A DNA stretch of 64,000 nucleotides from the NCBI RefSeq assembly GCF_040706615.1, contig NZ_JAPDRF010000005.1, forward strand, positions 186,001 through 250,000. Reading direction: 5' to 3'. Shown here piece by piece: positions 27,675 through 35,651 of the stretch. The position numbers and the translations under genes are program-made. The DNA comes from Lentisalinibacter sediminis. Lineage in GTDB: Bacteria > Pseudomonadota > Gammaproteobacteria > Steroidobacterales > Woeseiaceae. Every line of letters starts with the position of its first letter. Within the stretch, counting starts at the first letter, position 1. The notes under the pieces are model-generated. The model searched no databases. It worked only from the letters and a program-made list of their open reading frames with translations, and was not told where the DNA came from.

Positions 27675-28259
27675 ATGAACGAACAGAAAGAGCAACGACG
27701 AGGCCGCCTGCAGTTCATCCTGCTGGCAGTGATCTTCCTGGGACCGCTGGCCCTGGCCATGTACCTGTACTACGGCGTGGACGACTGGAGTCCGCCGGGC
27801 CAGACCAACCACGGCATGCTGATCGAGCCGGTGGTGGTACTGCCGGAGGTGCCCATCGAGACGCTGGCGGGCGAAAGCATTCCGCCGGACGGTTGGCGCC
27901 ATCACTGGACCATGCTGTACGTGAACCCGGAGCCCTGCGACGAGACCTGCCGCCAGGAGATCATCAAGATCCGGCAGATCCGGCTGGCGCTGGGCGCGGA
28001 GGCCGACCGGGTGGAGCGGCTCTACCTCTCCGGCACCGAGCCGCCGGCCGCAGACTGGCTGCAGCGCACCCAGGCCGGCCTGACCAGCGCCGCGCTGGAC
28101 GACAACCCGGCGCTGGCCGACGCCCTGCCGTCCCGGGAAGCGGCGATCTATTTCATCGACCCGCTCGGCAACCTGATGATGCGCTTCCCCACCGATGCGG
28201 ACCCGGAAGACATCAAGGACGATTTGAAGAAGCTGCTGAAGATCTCGCGGATCGGATGA
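27675..28259 (+). CDS. SCO/thioredoxin-like membrane protein of the oxidase cluster
   Basis: The 194-residue product has one N-terminal membrane helix (about 11-32) and a periplasmic domain with PCDETCRQE. This is a CxxxC motif in the position of the copper/thiol site of SCO proteins. The C-terminal AIYFIDPLGNLMMRFP resembles the SCO/thioredoxin strand with its metal-binding region, but I see no clear SCO His. In many proteobacteria such a gene lies between SURF1 and ctaA. A copper or disulfide role in oxidase assembly is inferred. Confidence 0.75.
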   Translation: MNEQKEQRRGRLQFILLAVIFLGPLALAMYLYYGVDDWSPPGQTNHGMLIEPVVVLPEVPIETLAGESIPPDGWRHHWTMLYVNPEPCDETCRQEIIKIRQIRLALGAEADRVERLYLSGTEPPAADWLQRTQAGLTSAALDDNPALADALPSREAAIYFIDPLGNLMMRFPTDADPEDIKDDLKKLLKISRIG

Positions 28260-28290
28260 AACCGGAACACAGGATCGAAGAGACAGGACC

Positions 28291-29304
28291 ATGAACAGAG
28301 CGGCAAGAATCTACCGCGTACTCGTCCCGGCGGCGACCGTGCTGACCCTCTGCGTGGTCGTGCTCGGCGCCTGGGTGCGCCTCACCGACGCCGGCCTCGG
28401 CTGCCCGGACTGGCCCGGCTGCTACGGCACGCTGACCGTGCCGAAGACCGCCGAGCAGCTCGATTTTGCCGCCGGCGCCTTCCCGGAGCGCCCGGTGGAC
28501 CACGGCAAGGCCTGGCGGGAGATGATCCACCGCTACTTCGCGGGCGCGCTCGGCCTGATGATATTCGCCATCGCCGCGGCCGCCTGGGCCAACCGGCGGG
28601 ACCCGGCGCAGCCGGTGCGCCTGCCCCTCGCGCTGGCCGGCGTCATCGTCGCCCAGGCACTGCTGGGCATGTGGACCGTGACGCTGCTTCTGAAGCCGTT
28701 CATCGTGACGCTGCACCTGCTGGGCGGCCTGACGACGCTGGGCCTGCTGTTCTGGCTGACGCTGGGCGTGATCAGACCGGAGCCGGCCGGACCGGTGATC
28801 CGCGTCCCGCGTCGGCTGCGCACGCTGGCAGTGGCCGGGCTCGTGCTGCTCGGCGTGCAGATCACCCTGGGCGGCTGGACCAGCACCAACTACGCGGCCC
28901 TGGCCTGCCCGGACTTCCCCACCTGCCAGACCCAGTGGTGGCCGGAGATGGACTTCGCCGAGGGCTTCCGACCCTGGCACGGCCTCGGCATCGACTACGA
29001 GGGTGGCATCCTGGACAGCCCGGCCCGCACCGCCATCCATTATGTCCACCGCATCGGCGCGCTCGTGGTCACGCTGGTACTCGGCGGCCTCGCGATCGCG
29101 GCGCTGGGCGGCGGCCGCCCGCCGGCCCTGCGCCGGGCCGGAGCTTTCCTGCTGGGGGCACTGGCAGTGCAGCTGGCGATCGGTATAGGTATCATTCACT
29201 ATTCACTGCCGCTCTCACTCGCGACTGCTCACAACGCCGGCGCCGCGCTCCTGCTGCTGGCGCTGCTCAACTACAACCATCTGGTCCGGCATGCCGAACA
29301 CTGA
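28291..29304 (+). CDS. ctaA: Heme A synthase CtaA/Cox15
   Basis: CtaA oxidises the C8 methyl of heme O to make heme A. The 337-residue protein has about eight membrane helices, a repeated four-helix plan, and His residues in MIHRYFAG, LHLLGGL, HYVHRIGALV and THNAG-like positions for heme ligation. The loop LTDAGLGCPDWPGCYG and the later ALACPDFPTCQ carry the Cys pairs. It overlaps ctaB by 14 bases. Upstream SURF1 and SCO-like genes complete the assembly module. Confidence 0.95.
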   Translation: MNRAARIYRVLVPAATVLTLCVVVLGAWVRLTDAGLGCPDWPGCYGTLTVPKTAEQLDFAAGAFPERPVDHGKAWREMIHRYFAGALGLMIFAIAAAAWANRRDPAQPVRLPLALAGVIVAQALLGMWTVTLLLKPFIVTLHLLGGLTTLGLLFWLTLGVIRPEPAGPVIRVPRRLRTLAVAGLVLLGVQITLGGWTSTNYAALACPDFPTCQTQWWPEMDFAEGFRPWHGLGIDYEGGILDSPARTAIHYVHRIGALVVTLVLGGLAIAALGGGRPPALRRAGAFLLGALAVQLAIGIGIIHYSLPLSLATAHNAGAALLLLALLNYNHLVRHAEH

Positions 29305-30190
29305 CGCACAGACTCTCGAGAGAAGCCGCCCCGTCCACTGGCGGGATTACTACGAGCTCACCAAGCCCCGCGTGGTGGCGCTGATCGTGTTCACCGCCAT
29401 CGTCGGCATGTTCCTGGCCGTGCCGGGACTGCCGGATCCGGTGGCGCTGATCCTTGGCACGCTCGGCATCGGTCTGGCCAGCGCCGGGGCCGCCGCGGTG
29501 AACCAGATCCTGGACGCGCGCTTCGACGCCATCATGGCCCGCACCCAGCACCGGCCGCTGCCCACCGGCACGGTGTCCGAGCCCCAGGCGTTCGCCTTCG
29601 CCGGCGCGCTGTCGGCGGTGTCCATGCTCATTCTGTGGTTCGGGGTCAATCCCCTGACCGCGGTGCTGACCTTCTGTTCGCTGATCGGCTATGCCGTCAT
29701 CTACACGGTATTCCTGAAGCATGCGACGCCCCAGAACATCGTCATCGGCGGCGCCGCCGGCGCCGCGCCGCCGGTGCTCGGCTGGACGGCCATCACCGGC
29801 GAGGTGCACGCCCACGCGCTGATCCTGTTCCTGATCATCTTCGTGTGGACGCCGCCCCACTTCTGGGCGCTGGCCATCGCCCGCAAGGACGAGTACGCGA
29901 AGGTGGGCATCCCGATGCTGCCGGTCTCCTACGGCGAGCAGTTCACCCGCCTCTACGTGCTGCTCTATACCATCCTGCTCGTGATGGTCACGCTGCTGCC
30001 CTGGCTCACGGGCATGAGCGGCCCGCTCTACCTCGCCAGCGCGCTGGTGCTGGGCGGGGTGTTCCTCGGGTACGCCTGGCGCATGAAGGTCAGTGACGAC
30101 CCGTCACTGCCGATGCGCACCTTCTCCTGGTCCATCACCTATCTCATGGCGCTGTTCACGGCGCTGCTCGTCGATCACTACCTGTTCTGA
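29291..30190 (+). CDS. ctaB: Protoheme IX farnesyltransferase (heme O synthase)
   Basis: This UbiA-superfamily enzyme adds a farnesyl group to heme B, making heme O for CtaA. The 299-residue protein has the Asp motif NQILDARFDAIMARTQHRP near residue 73 and about nine membrane helices. The second loop reads WTPPHFWALAIARKDEYAKVG. It overlaps ctaA and closes the oxidase cluster. Naming ctaB follows the aa3 context; cyoE is the orthologue in bo3 operons. Confidence 0.95.
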   Translation: MPNTDAQTLERSRPVHWRDYYELTKPRVVALIVFTAIVGMFLAVPGLPDPVALILGTLGIGLASAGAAAVNQILDARFDAIMARTQHRPLPTGTVSEPQAFAFAGALSAVSMLILWFGVNPLTAVLTFCSLIGYAVIYTVFLKHATPQNIVIGGAAGAAPPVLGWTAITGEVHAHALILFLIIFVWTPPHFWALAIARKDEYAKVGIPMLPVSYGEQFTRLYVLLYTILLVMVTLLPWLTGMSGPLYLASALVLGGVFLGYAWRMKVSDDPSLPMRTFSWSITYLMALFTALLVDHYLF

Positions 30191-30215
30191 TTCCCCATCC
30201 GTTATCCTCGGCGGC

Positions 30216-30782
30216 ATGGCCGGGGACAGAGACAGCGCCAGACTGGAACCCGACGAGGTCGTCAGCGCGGTCTATTATCCGAACAAGGCGCGCCTGGTCG
30301 CCGCCACCGTCTCCGGCAGCATCGCCGGTCTCATCGTCGGTATCGGCGTGGCGCTGCTGCTGACCGGGGACGGCGCCGCCGGCTTCCTCACGGCGGCAGC
30401 CTCCGTCATCCTCGGCGCAGGCGTCTCCCTGTTCGGTTCGGCCAGCAAAGCCCGACTGCGATTCGGCACGGACTGGGTGGAGGGCCCGGTCGATGGCGGC
30501 GTCGGCTACGTCCTGATGCGGCGGGATGACATCGCCGCGCTCGAGGTGGTCGACCAGGACAAGCTTCGCCTGGCGCGTCAGGACGGCGAGCGAATACTGG
30601 TCCACCTCGCCCATTACGAGTTCATGGATCAGCAGATGATCCGGATGCGGCTCACTTCGCTCGCCGGCGGGCGCACGTCCACGCCGCCGGAGATGCTGGT
30701 GCAGGAGTCGAAGCGGCACCGGCTCGGGTTCCGGCGCAAGCGGGACCCGGTGCCCTCGTCAGACCGCGAAGGCAATTCATGA
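30216..30782 (+). CDS. Hypothetical membrane protein
   Basis: The 188-residue product has two adjacent hydrophobic helices at about 29-73 between a short acidic N terminus and a soluble C-terminal half. It resembles bacterial membrane proteins with a PH-like cytoplasmic domain in layout, but I see no diagnostic motif. The ATG at 30216 was chosen because the upstream extension overlaps ctaB. Its stop overlaps the CsaA-like gene by four bases, so the genes to 32303 appear to be one coupled string. Confidence 0.7.
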   Translation: MAGDRDSARLEPDEVVSAVYYPNKARLVAATVSGSIAGLIVGIGVALLLTGDGAAGFLTAAASVILGAGVSLFGSASKARLRFGTDWVEGPVDGGVGYVLMRRDDIAALEVVDQDKLRLARQDGERILVHLAHYEFMDQQMIRMRLTSLAGGRTSTPPEMLVQESKRHRLGFRRKRDPVPSSDREGNS

Positions 30783-31117
30783 AGCCGATCAGCTGGCAGG
30801 ATTTCGAGCAGGTGGAACTGCGGGTGGGGACAGTGACACGGGTGGAGCCCTTCCCGGCGGCCCGCAAGCCCGCCTACAAGCTCACCGTCGACTTCGGCCC
30901 CGAAGTGGGCGTGCGGCGCTCCTCGGCGCAGATCACCGAGCGCTACGAGCCTGACGAGCTGGTGGGCCGTCAGGTGCTGGCGGTGACCAACTTCCCCCCG
31001 AAACAGATCGGTCCGTTCATGTCGGAGTGCCTGGTGACGGGCTTCGTGCAGACTGACGGCAGCGTCGTTCTGGCCGTGCCTGACAGTCCGGTGGCCGACG
31101 GGAGCCGTCTGGCATGA
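30779..31117 (+). CDS. CsaA/YgjH-type tRNA-binding domain protein
   Basis: This 112-residue single-domain protein has the OB-fold seen in the C-terminal part of methionyl-tRNA synthetase and in CsaA. It reads ELRVGTVTRVEPFPAARKPAYKL and QVLAVTNFPPKQIGPFMSECLVTGF, both core motifs of the tRNA_bind family. CsaA members act as export chaperones or tRNA binders; which applies here is unknown. It overlaps neighbours on both sides by four bases. Confidence 0.88.
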   Translation: MKPISWQDFEQVELRVGTVTRVEPFPAARKPAYKLTVDFGPEVGVRRSSAQITERYEPDELVGRQVLAVTNFPPKQIGPFMSECLVTGFVQTDGSVVLAVPDSPVADGSRLA

Positions 31118-31593
31118 GCGGCCGCGAGAGCCGCGCGCGCATCGCCGCCCGGCTGCGCGATACCCAGCGCCGCCAGCAGCGGCGCGAACTCCTGCTCACC
31201 GCGGGGGTTCTGATCGGCGGCGGCCTGCTCATCGCCGGCTGGAGTCTCGGCTGGTTCGCCACGGAGATCACGCTGGAGAGTTCCGACGGCCACTGGGCCG
31301 ACCGGGAAGCGCTGGACGAAGGGCGCGATTACACGGACAGCGTCGCGCTGTTCATGCAGTACCGCATCGAATGCGGTGCGCCGGAGGCCGAACTCTATCG
31401 CGCCACCGCCAGACCCTGGTGGAACCCGTTCCTCTGGCCCAGCCTGTTTGCCGACGACAAGTGGTCCATACCCTACCGGGAAACCCTGGGCGCGGCGGAG
31501 CCCACCGGCATCCCGGAGGTGAGCTGCACGCCCGTGCGCGGGGCGTGGGAGCGGGCGGACCGTCAGGCCGACGCCTACCTGGAATCGCTGTGA
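31114..31593 (+). CDS. Hypothetical single-helix membrane protein
   Basis: The 159-residue product starts with a strongly basic segment (about 1-26), then one membrane helix (about 27-48) and a Trp-rich extracytoplasmic domain with two Cys. Topology suggests a periplasmic globular part. I do not recognise the family. Overlap with both neighbours implies co-translation. Confidence 0.65.
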   Translation: MSGRESRARIAARLRDTQRRQQRRELLLTAGVLIGGGLLIAGWSLGWFATEITLESSDGHWADREALDEGRDYTDSVALFMQYRIECGAPEAELYRATARPWWNPFLWPSLFADDKWSIPYRETLGAAEPTGIPEVSCTPVRGAWERADRQADAYLESL

Positions 31594-32303
31594 GCGGGCC
31601 GCGCGGAGAGACGCGGGAGACGGTCGTCATCGACACCCGGCATTGCGGGCCGCCGGAGTCGGGCAACGGCGGCTACAGCGCAGGACTGCTGGGCACCCGC
31701 CTGCCCGGCACGCCTGAGGTGCGCCTGCACAGGCCGCCACCCCTCGACCGGCCGCTGACGCTGCGCCTGGCTGGGGGCGAACTCCTGGACGGTGAGACCG
31801 TTGTCGCGAGCGCGCGGCCGGGCGCGATCGAAGGCGAACTGCCGCCGGCCCCGACCCTCGCGGAAGCCAGCGCGGCTGCAAGGGATTATCTCGGCTTCGA
31901 GGCCCACACGTTCCCCACTTGCTTTGTCTGTGGCCCGGCGCGCAGCCCGGCGGACGGCGGACTGTGCATCTATCCCGGTCCCGTCCCGGGCGCCGAACGG
32001 GTGGCGGCGCCCTGGCAGCCGGCGGACACGCTGGCCGACGAGTCGGGCCACGTACGGCCCGTCTATCTCTGGTCCGCCCTGGACTGCCCGTCGGGCTTCG
32101 GCGCGATGGGACGCAATCCGGCTCCGGTCGTCCTGGGCACCATAACGGTGCAGATCGCGGCGCCGCTGCCGGCCGGCCAGCCCTGCGTCGTCGCCGGCTG
32201 GCCCATCCGCAGGTCCGGGCGCAAGCACTACGCGGGATCGGCCATCTACACGGCGGACGGGGAGCCCGTGGCCCGCGCCAGCACCATCTGGATCGCCCTC
32301 TGA
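31590..32303 (+). CDS. Conserved hypothetical, probable double hotdog-fold thioesterase-like protein
   Basis: The 237-residue soluble protein starts with a GTG overlapping the previous stop. It has an N-terminal segment NGGYSAGLLGTRL and RPPPLDRPLTLRL, and a central CFVCGP motif, followed by a second domain ending with AGSAIYTADGEPVARASTIW. These features recall acyl-CoA thioesterase/hotdog proteins with two half-domains, mostly known as hypotheticals. No catalytic residue can be fixed by eye, so the activity is a guess. Confidence 0.6.
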   Translation: MSGPRGETRETVVIDTRHCGPPESGNGGYSAGLLGTRLPGTPEVRLHRPPPLDRPLTLRLAGGELLDGETVVASARPGAIEGELPPAPTLAEASAAARDYLGFEAHTFPTCFVCGPARSPADGGLCIYPGPVPGAERVAAPWQPADTLADESGHVRPVYLWSALDCPSGFGAMGRNPAPVVLGTITVQIAAPLPAGQPCVVAGWPIRRSGRKHYAGSAIYTADGEPVARASTIWIAL

Positions 32304-32371
32304 CGGCGCGTTTTGAGGGCACCGACAGTGCCTCCGAGGATGGGACAATCCGGTTGCGGCGACGCCCGACA

Positions 32372-32401
32372 CTGAAAACGAACGGCCGCCTCCGCTATAG
32401 T
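32372..32401 (+). promoter_or_regulatory. Possible promoter for the parA-like gene with flanking inverted repeat
   Basis: CTGAAA (32372-32377) and TATAGT (32396-32401) are spaced by 18 bases, 45 bases before the parA-like ATG. A 7-bp inverted repeat, CGCCCGA (32363-32369) and TCGGGCG (32401-32407), brackets the -35/-10 region and could be an operator. By-eye candidate only. Confidence 0.4.
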
Positions 32402-32445
32402 CGGGCGTTCGTCGCGCTGCCATCGGAGTCATCATCCGCCATCCC

Positions 32446-33246
32446 ATGCTCACCATCCCGACGCGTCCCGGCCTCAACAGGATCGTCGTCCTGAACACGA
32501 AAGGCGGCTGCGGCAAGACCACGATCGCGACCAACCTCGCCAGTCACTACGCCCTCCGGGGACCGCGGCCGGCGCTGATGGACTGTGATCCCCAGGGCTC
32601 CGCCATCCGCTGGCTGGAACGAAGGCCGGCGGAGGCGCCGCCCGTGCACGGCATCGCCGCGTACAAGCGCAACATGGCGGCGACGCAGAGCTGGCAGCTG
32701 CGCGTGCCGCAAGAGGCGGAGACGCTCATCGTGGACTCGCCGGCCGGTCTCGACCGGGACGCGCTGCGGCAGCTGACCCGGGACGCCACCAGCCTGATCA
32801 TCCCGGTGATGCCCTCGGCCATCGACATCCACGCTACGGCCCGGTTCATCGGCGAGCTGCTGATCGGTGCCGGCGTCGACCGGCGGCGCCGCAACGTGGC
32901 CGTGGTCGCGAACCGCATCCGTCGCAATACCCGCAGTTTCATCAAGCTGACCCGCTTCCTGGAATCGCTGGAGATCCCCGTCATCGCCGCGCTGCGCGAC
33001 GTGCAGGCGTACGTAAGGGCGGCGGAAGAGGGCATCGGCCTGTACGAGATGAAGCCCTACCGGGTCAGGAAGGATCTCGTGCACCTCGACCGCATCGTCG
33101 CCTGGCTGGACGGCTGGCACGCCCGCGAACCCGGCGCGGAGTCCGAGGGAGCGCTGCGGGGCAGAACGGAGGCGACCGCACCCACGGTCCGTGACGGTCC
33201 CCTATGGCCGGTACCCGGGTCGGGACCCGACGCCGATCACCGGTAG
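32446..33246 (+). CDS. Orphan ParA/MinD-family ATPase
   Basis: This 266-residue P-loop ATPase has the deviant Walker A KGGCGKTT (19-26), the Walker A' DCDPQGSA near 48, and a Walker B-like LIVDSPAG near 103. It lacks the N-terminal DNA-binding domain of plasmid ParA, so it is the short chromosomal type that positions cargo such as chemoreceptors, storage granules or enzyme bodies. No ParB-like gene adjoins. The last 40 residues are Gly/Pro/acid-rich and probably disordered. A perfect 14-bp palindrome begins at its stop codon. Confidence 0.88.
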   Translation: MLTIPTRPGLNRIVVLNTKGGCGKTTIATNLASHYALRGPRPALMDCDPQGSAIRWLERRPAEAPPVHGIAAYKRNMAATQSWQLRVPQEAETLIVDSPAGLDRDALRQLTRDATSLIIPVMPSAIDIHATARFIGELLIGAGVDRRRRNVAVVANRIRRNTRSFIKLTRFLESLEIPVIAALRDVQAYVRAAEEGIGLYEMKPYRVRKDLVHLDRIVAWLDGWHAREPGAESEGALRGRTEATAPTVRDGPLWPVPGSGPDADHR

Positions 33247-33259
33247 CACTACGTAGTGC
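33246..33259. promoter_or_regulatory. 14-bp perfect palindrome following the parA-like gene
   Basis: GCACTACGTAGTGC reads identically on both strands and begins in the last base of the parA-like stop codon. No T-run follows, so it is not an obvious terminator. It could be an operator for the DUF302 gene or a binding site linked to the ParA-like protein. Confidence 0.5.
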
Positions 33260-33316
33260 CGCAGTGTACGGCGGCGTGTTTCAATGGGCACACCGCAGGA
33301 GGCAAGGAGGTACCCC

Positions 33317-33700
33317 GTGAAACAGATCACCGAATCGTCGAAAAGCGTCGAGCAGGCCACCGCGGATCTGCAGGAAGCGGTAAAGAAACACGGCTTCGGC
33401 GTGCTGCACATCTACGACCTGAAGGCGACCCTGAAGGAGAAGGGCGCACCCATCGAGAACGAGTGCCGCGTGCTGGAAGTCTGCAATCCCCAGCAGGCGC
33501 AGAAGGTGCTCTCCAGTGACATGAGCATGAACATGGCGCTGCCGTGCCGGGTGTCCGTCTACGAGCAGGACGGTCGTACCCGCATCGGCCTGCTGAGCCC
33601 GAAGGAGATGCTGGGACAGTTGTCGGACCAGCCGGAGCTCGCGGAAGTGGCCGGGGAGGTCGAGGCGGCCATGCAGCGCATGATCGAGGATGCAAAATAG
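33317..33700 (+). CDS. DUF302 domain protein
   Basis: DUF302 proteins are small cytoplasmic alpha/beta proteins of unknown role. The 127-residue product shows the usual pattern: a helix (VEQATADLQEAVKKHGFGVL), ECRVLEVCNPQQAQKVL in the middle, and ALPCRVSVYEQDGRTRIGLL near the C-terminal third. The GTG start has an excellent AAGGAGGT ribosome site. It follows the orphan ParA gene and overlaps the next GNAT gene by 11 bases. Confidence 0.85.
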   Translation: MKQITESSKSVEQATADLQEAVKKHGFGVLHIYDLKATLKEKGAPIENECRVLEVCNPQQAQKVLSSDMSMNMALPCRVSVYEQDGRTRIGLLSPKEMLGQLSDQPELAEVAGEVEAAMQRMIEDAK

Positions 33701-34253
33701 GCCGGGCGCGACCGCCCCGCAGCGGCCGGAGCCCGAGCCGGAACCGGCAATAACCCTGCGGCGGCCGGAGCGCAGCATGGCCGGCGAGTTCCTCACTGCC
33801 GTGCGGCTCAGCCGGGACCTGCACGGGCCCTGGGTGGTCGCGCCGGATTCCCTGGCCGGCTACCGGGCCTACCTCGACCGGCTGCAGCAGGACAGCAACC
33901 TGGGCTATTTCGTGATGACGGCGGACGAGCGCATCGCCGGCGTCATCAACGTCAACGAGATCGTCCGGGGCGTGTTCCGCAGCGGCTACCTGGGCTACTA
34001 CGCCTTCCTCCCCTGGACGGGACGCGGCTACATGCGCGCTGGCATGCGCAGGGTCATCACGCGGGCGTTCAGGGTGCATCGGCTGCACCGTCTCGAAGCG
34101 AATATCCAGCCGGGCAACGAGCCGTCCCGGCGGCTGGTTGGCGCCCTCGGCTTCCGCCTCGAGGGCTACTCGCCGCGCTATCTGAAGATCCGTGGGCGCT
34201 GGCGGGATCACGAGCGCTGGGCCATCACCCGCGAGGAGTGGCGGCCGGGATAG
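33690..34253 (+). CDS. GNAT acetyltransferase, RimJ-like
   Basis: The 187-residue protein matches the RimJ/RimL branch: YFVMTADERIAGVINVNEI, the acetyl-CoA loop GRGYMRAGM near 116, and HRLEANIQPGNEPSRRLVGALGF. Such enzymes acetylate N-terminal amines of ribosomal proteins or small molecules; the substrate here is not shown. It overlaps the DUF302 gene and precedes another GNAT gene. The first 28 residues are Pro/Glu-rich and probably unstructured. Confidence 0.88.
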   Translation: MQNRPGATAPQRPEPEPEPAITLRRPERSMAGEFLTAVRLSRDLHGPWVVAPDSLAGYRAYLDRLQQDSNLGYFVMTADERIAGVINVNEIVRGVFRSGYLGYYAFLPWTGRGYMRAGMRRVITRAFRVHRLHRLEANIQPGNEPSRRLVGALGFRLEGYSPRYLKIRGRWRDHERWAITREEWRPG

Positions 34254-34314
34254 CGGGGCAGTGCTGGCGGCGGCCCTGCTCTGCGCCTATGCTGCTCCGG
34301 GGAGGGCCGCGACG

Positions 34315-34830
34315 ATGAGACTCGAGACCGAACGACTGCTGCTGCGGCTGCCCGAGGAACGCGACCTCGACGCGCTCGCTCGCATGCATGCCGACGAAGC
34401 GCACATGCGCTACATGGGAGGCCCGCTCGACCGCGAGGGGACCTGGCGGCAGATCGCATGGATGCTGGGCCACTGGCAGATTCGCGGTTACGGACTGTTC
34501 GCCGTGGAAGACCGGCGGGACGGCACCTTCCTCGGCCGCGTCGGTTTCATTTATCCGGAGGGCTGGCCCGGCTTCGAGATCGGCTGGCTCATCGGCCCGG
34601 AATACGCCGGCCGCGGCTACGCCACGGAGGCAGCCGAAGCCGCCCTCGACTGGTGTTTCGACAATCTGGATCACGACCATGTGATCAGTCTGATCCATCC
34701 CGACAACCGCGCGTCCATCCGGGTGGCCGAGAAACTCGGCGAGCGGCCCTGGGGCGAGGCGCGGGTCAAGGACATCGACGTAATCATCCACCGCCTCGAG
34801 CGCCCGGACTGGAACGGGCGCAGACGCTAG
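34315..34830 (+). CDS. GNAT family N-acetyltransferase
   Basis: This 171-residue GNAT begins MRLETERLLLRLPEERDLDAL, the usual RimL-type start, and has the CoA-binding GRGYATEAAEAAL segment near 98 followed by SLIHPDNRASIRVAEKLG. Substrate is unknown. The ATG at 34315 was preferred over a longer frame whose first 41 residues overlap the preceding gene. It is probably a diverged neighbour, not a recent duplicate of the preceding GNAT. Confidence 0.88.
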   Translation: MRLETERLLLRLPEERDLDALARMHADEAHMRYMGGPLDREGTWRQIAWMLGHWQIRGYGLFAVEDRRDGTFLGRVGFIYPEGWPGFEIGWLIGPEYAGRGYATEAAEAALDWCFDNLDHDHVISLIHPDNRASIRVAEKLGERPWGEARVKDIDVIIHRLERPDWNGRRR

Positions 34831-34840
34831 GAGTTTCGCA

Positions 34841-35581
34841 ATGCACGCAGTCCGCATGCGCTTCGGCGTGGCGTTGCTCGCAGCCGCCGTATTCCTGTTC
34901 GCCGGCACGCACCTCGCGGGCGCGGCGGCAGAGGCCGGCGGCGGTGCCTACCGCTACGGGACGCCGAGCCGCGACGGGATCGGCAAGTTCTACATGGGGC
35001 GAGAGATCTCCCATGTCATGGGCCACCTGGGCGCCGGCTGGCTGGAGCGGCCGTCGCGGCAGCAGGAGGAGCGCACCGATCTCCTGGTCCGGAATCTGCC
35101 GCTGGCGGAGGACGACGTGGTCGCGGACGTCGGCGCCGGGACCGGTTACTTCAGCTTCCGTATCGCGCCGGCCGTGCCCCGGGGAGAGGTACTGGCCGTG
35201 GATATCCAGCCCGAGATGCTCGCCATCATCGAGGAGCGCGGGCGCGAGGAGGGCGTGGAAAACGTCCGCGGTGTCCGCGGCAGCGTCACCGACCCGAACC
35301 TGCCCGAGGCGGCCGTCGACCTGGCCCTGATCGTCGATGCCTACCACGAGTTTTCGCATCCGCGGGAGATGGCCGCGGGCCTGCTGCGCGCACTGCGGCC
35401 GGGCGGCCTCCTGGTACTGGTCGAATACCGCGCCGAGGATCGCTCGGTGCCGATCAAGCGCCTGCACAAGATGAGCGAGGCGCAGGCGCGGCGCGAGCTC
35501 GAGGCGGCCGGCTTCGAGTTCGTCCGCAACGAGGACTTCCTGCCGCAGCAGCATTTCCTGGTGTTCCGGCGGCCGCACTGA
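34841..35581 (+). CDS. SAM-dependent methyltransferase with apparent signal peptide
   Basis: The 246-residue product has a typical class I methyltransferase core: VADVGAGTGYFSFRIA near 92, LAVDIQPEML and ALIVDAYHEFSHP. The N terminus (basic MHAVRMR, hydrophobic core, then AGAAAEAGG) looks like a cleavable signal peptide. If exported it would act where SAM is not known to be available. Alternatively the N terminus is a membrane tether or the true start lies further in. Related exported-looking methyltransferases occur in other proteobacteria. Confidence 0.82.
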   Translation: MHAVRMRFGVALLAAAVFLFAGTHLAGAAAEAGGGAYRYGTPSRDGIGKFYMGREISHVMGHLGAGWLERPSRQQEERTDLLVRNLPLAEDDVVADVGAGTGYFSFRIAPAVPRGEVLAVDIQPEMLAIIEERGREEGVENVRGVRGSVTDPNLPEAAVDLALIVDAYHEFSHPREMAAGLLRALRPGGLLVLVEYRAEDRSVPIKRLHKMSEAQARRELEAAGFEFVRNEDFLPQQHFLVFRRPH

Positions 35582-35651
35582 CACGCTGCTGCGGTAGCCG
35601 TCGGCGATGTTAGGATTCGTCCTTTTTCGCGGGACGGAGAAAACGTGACCC

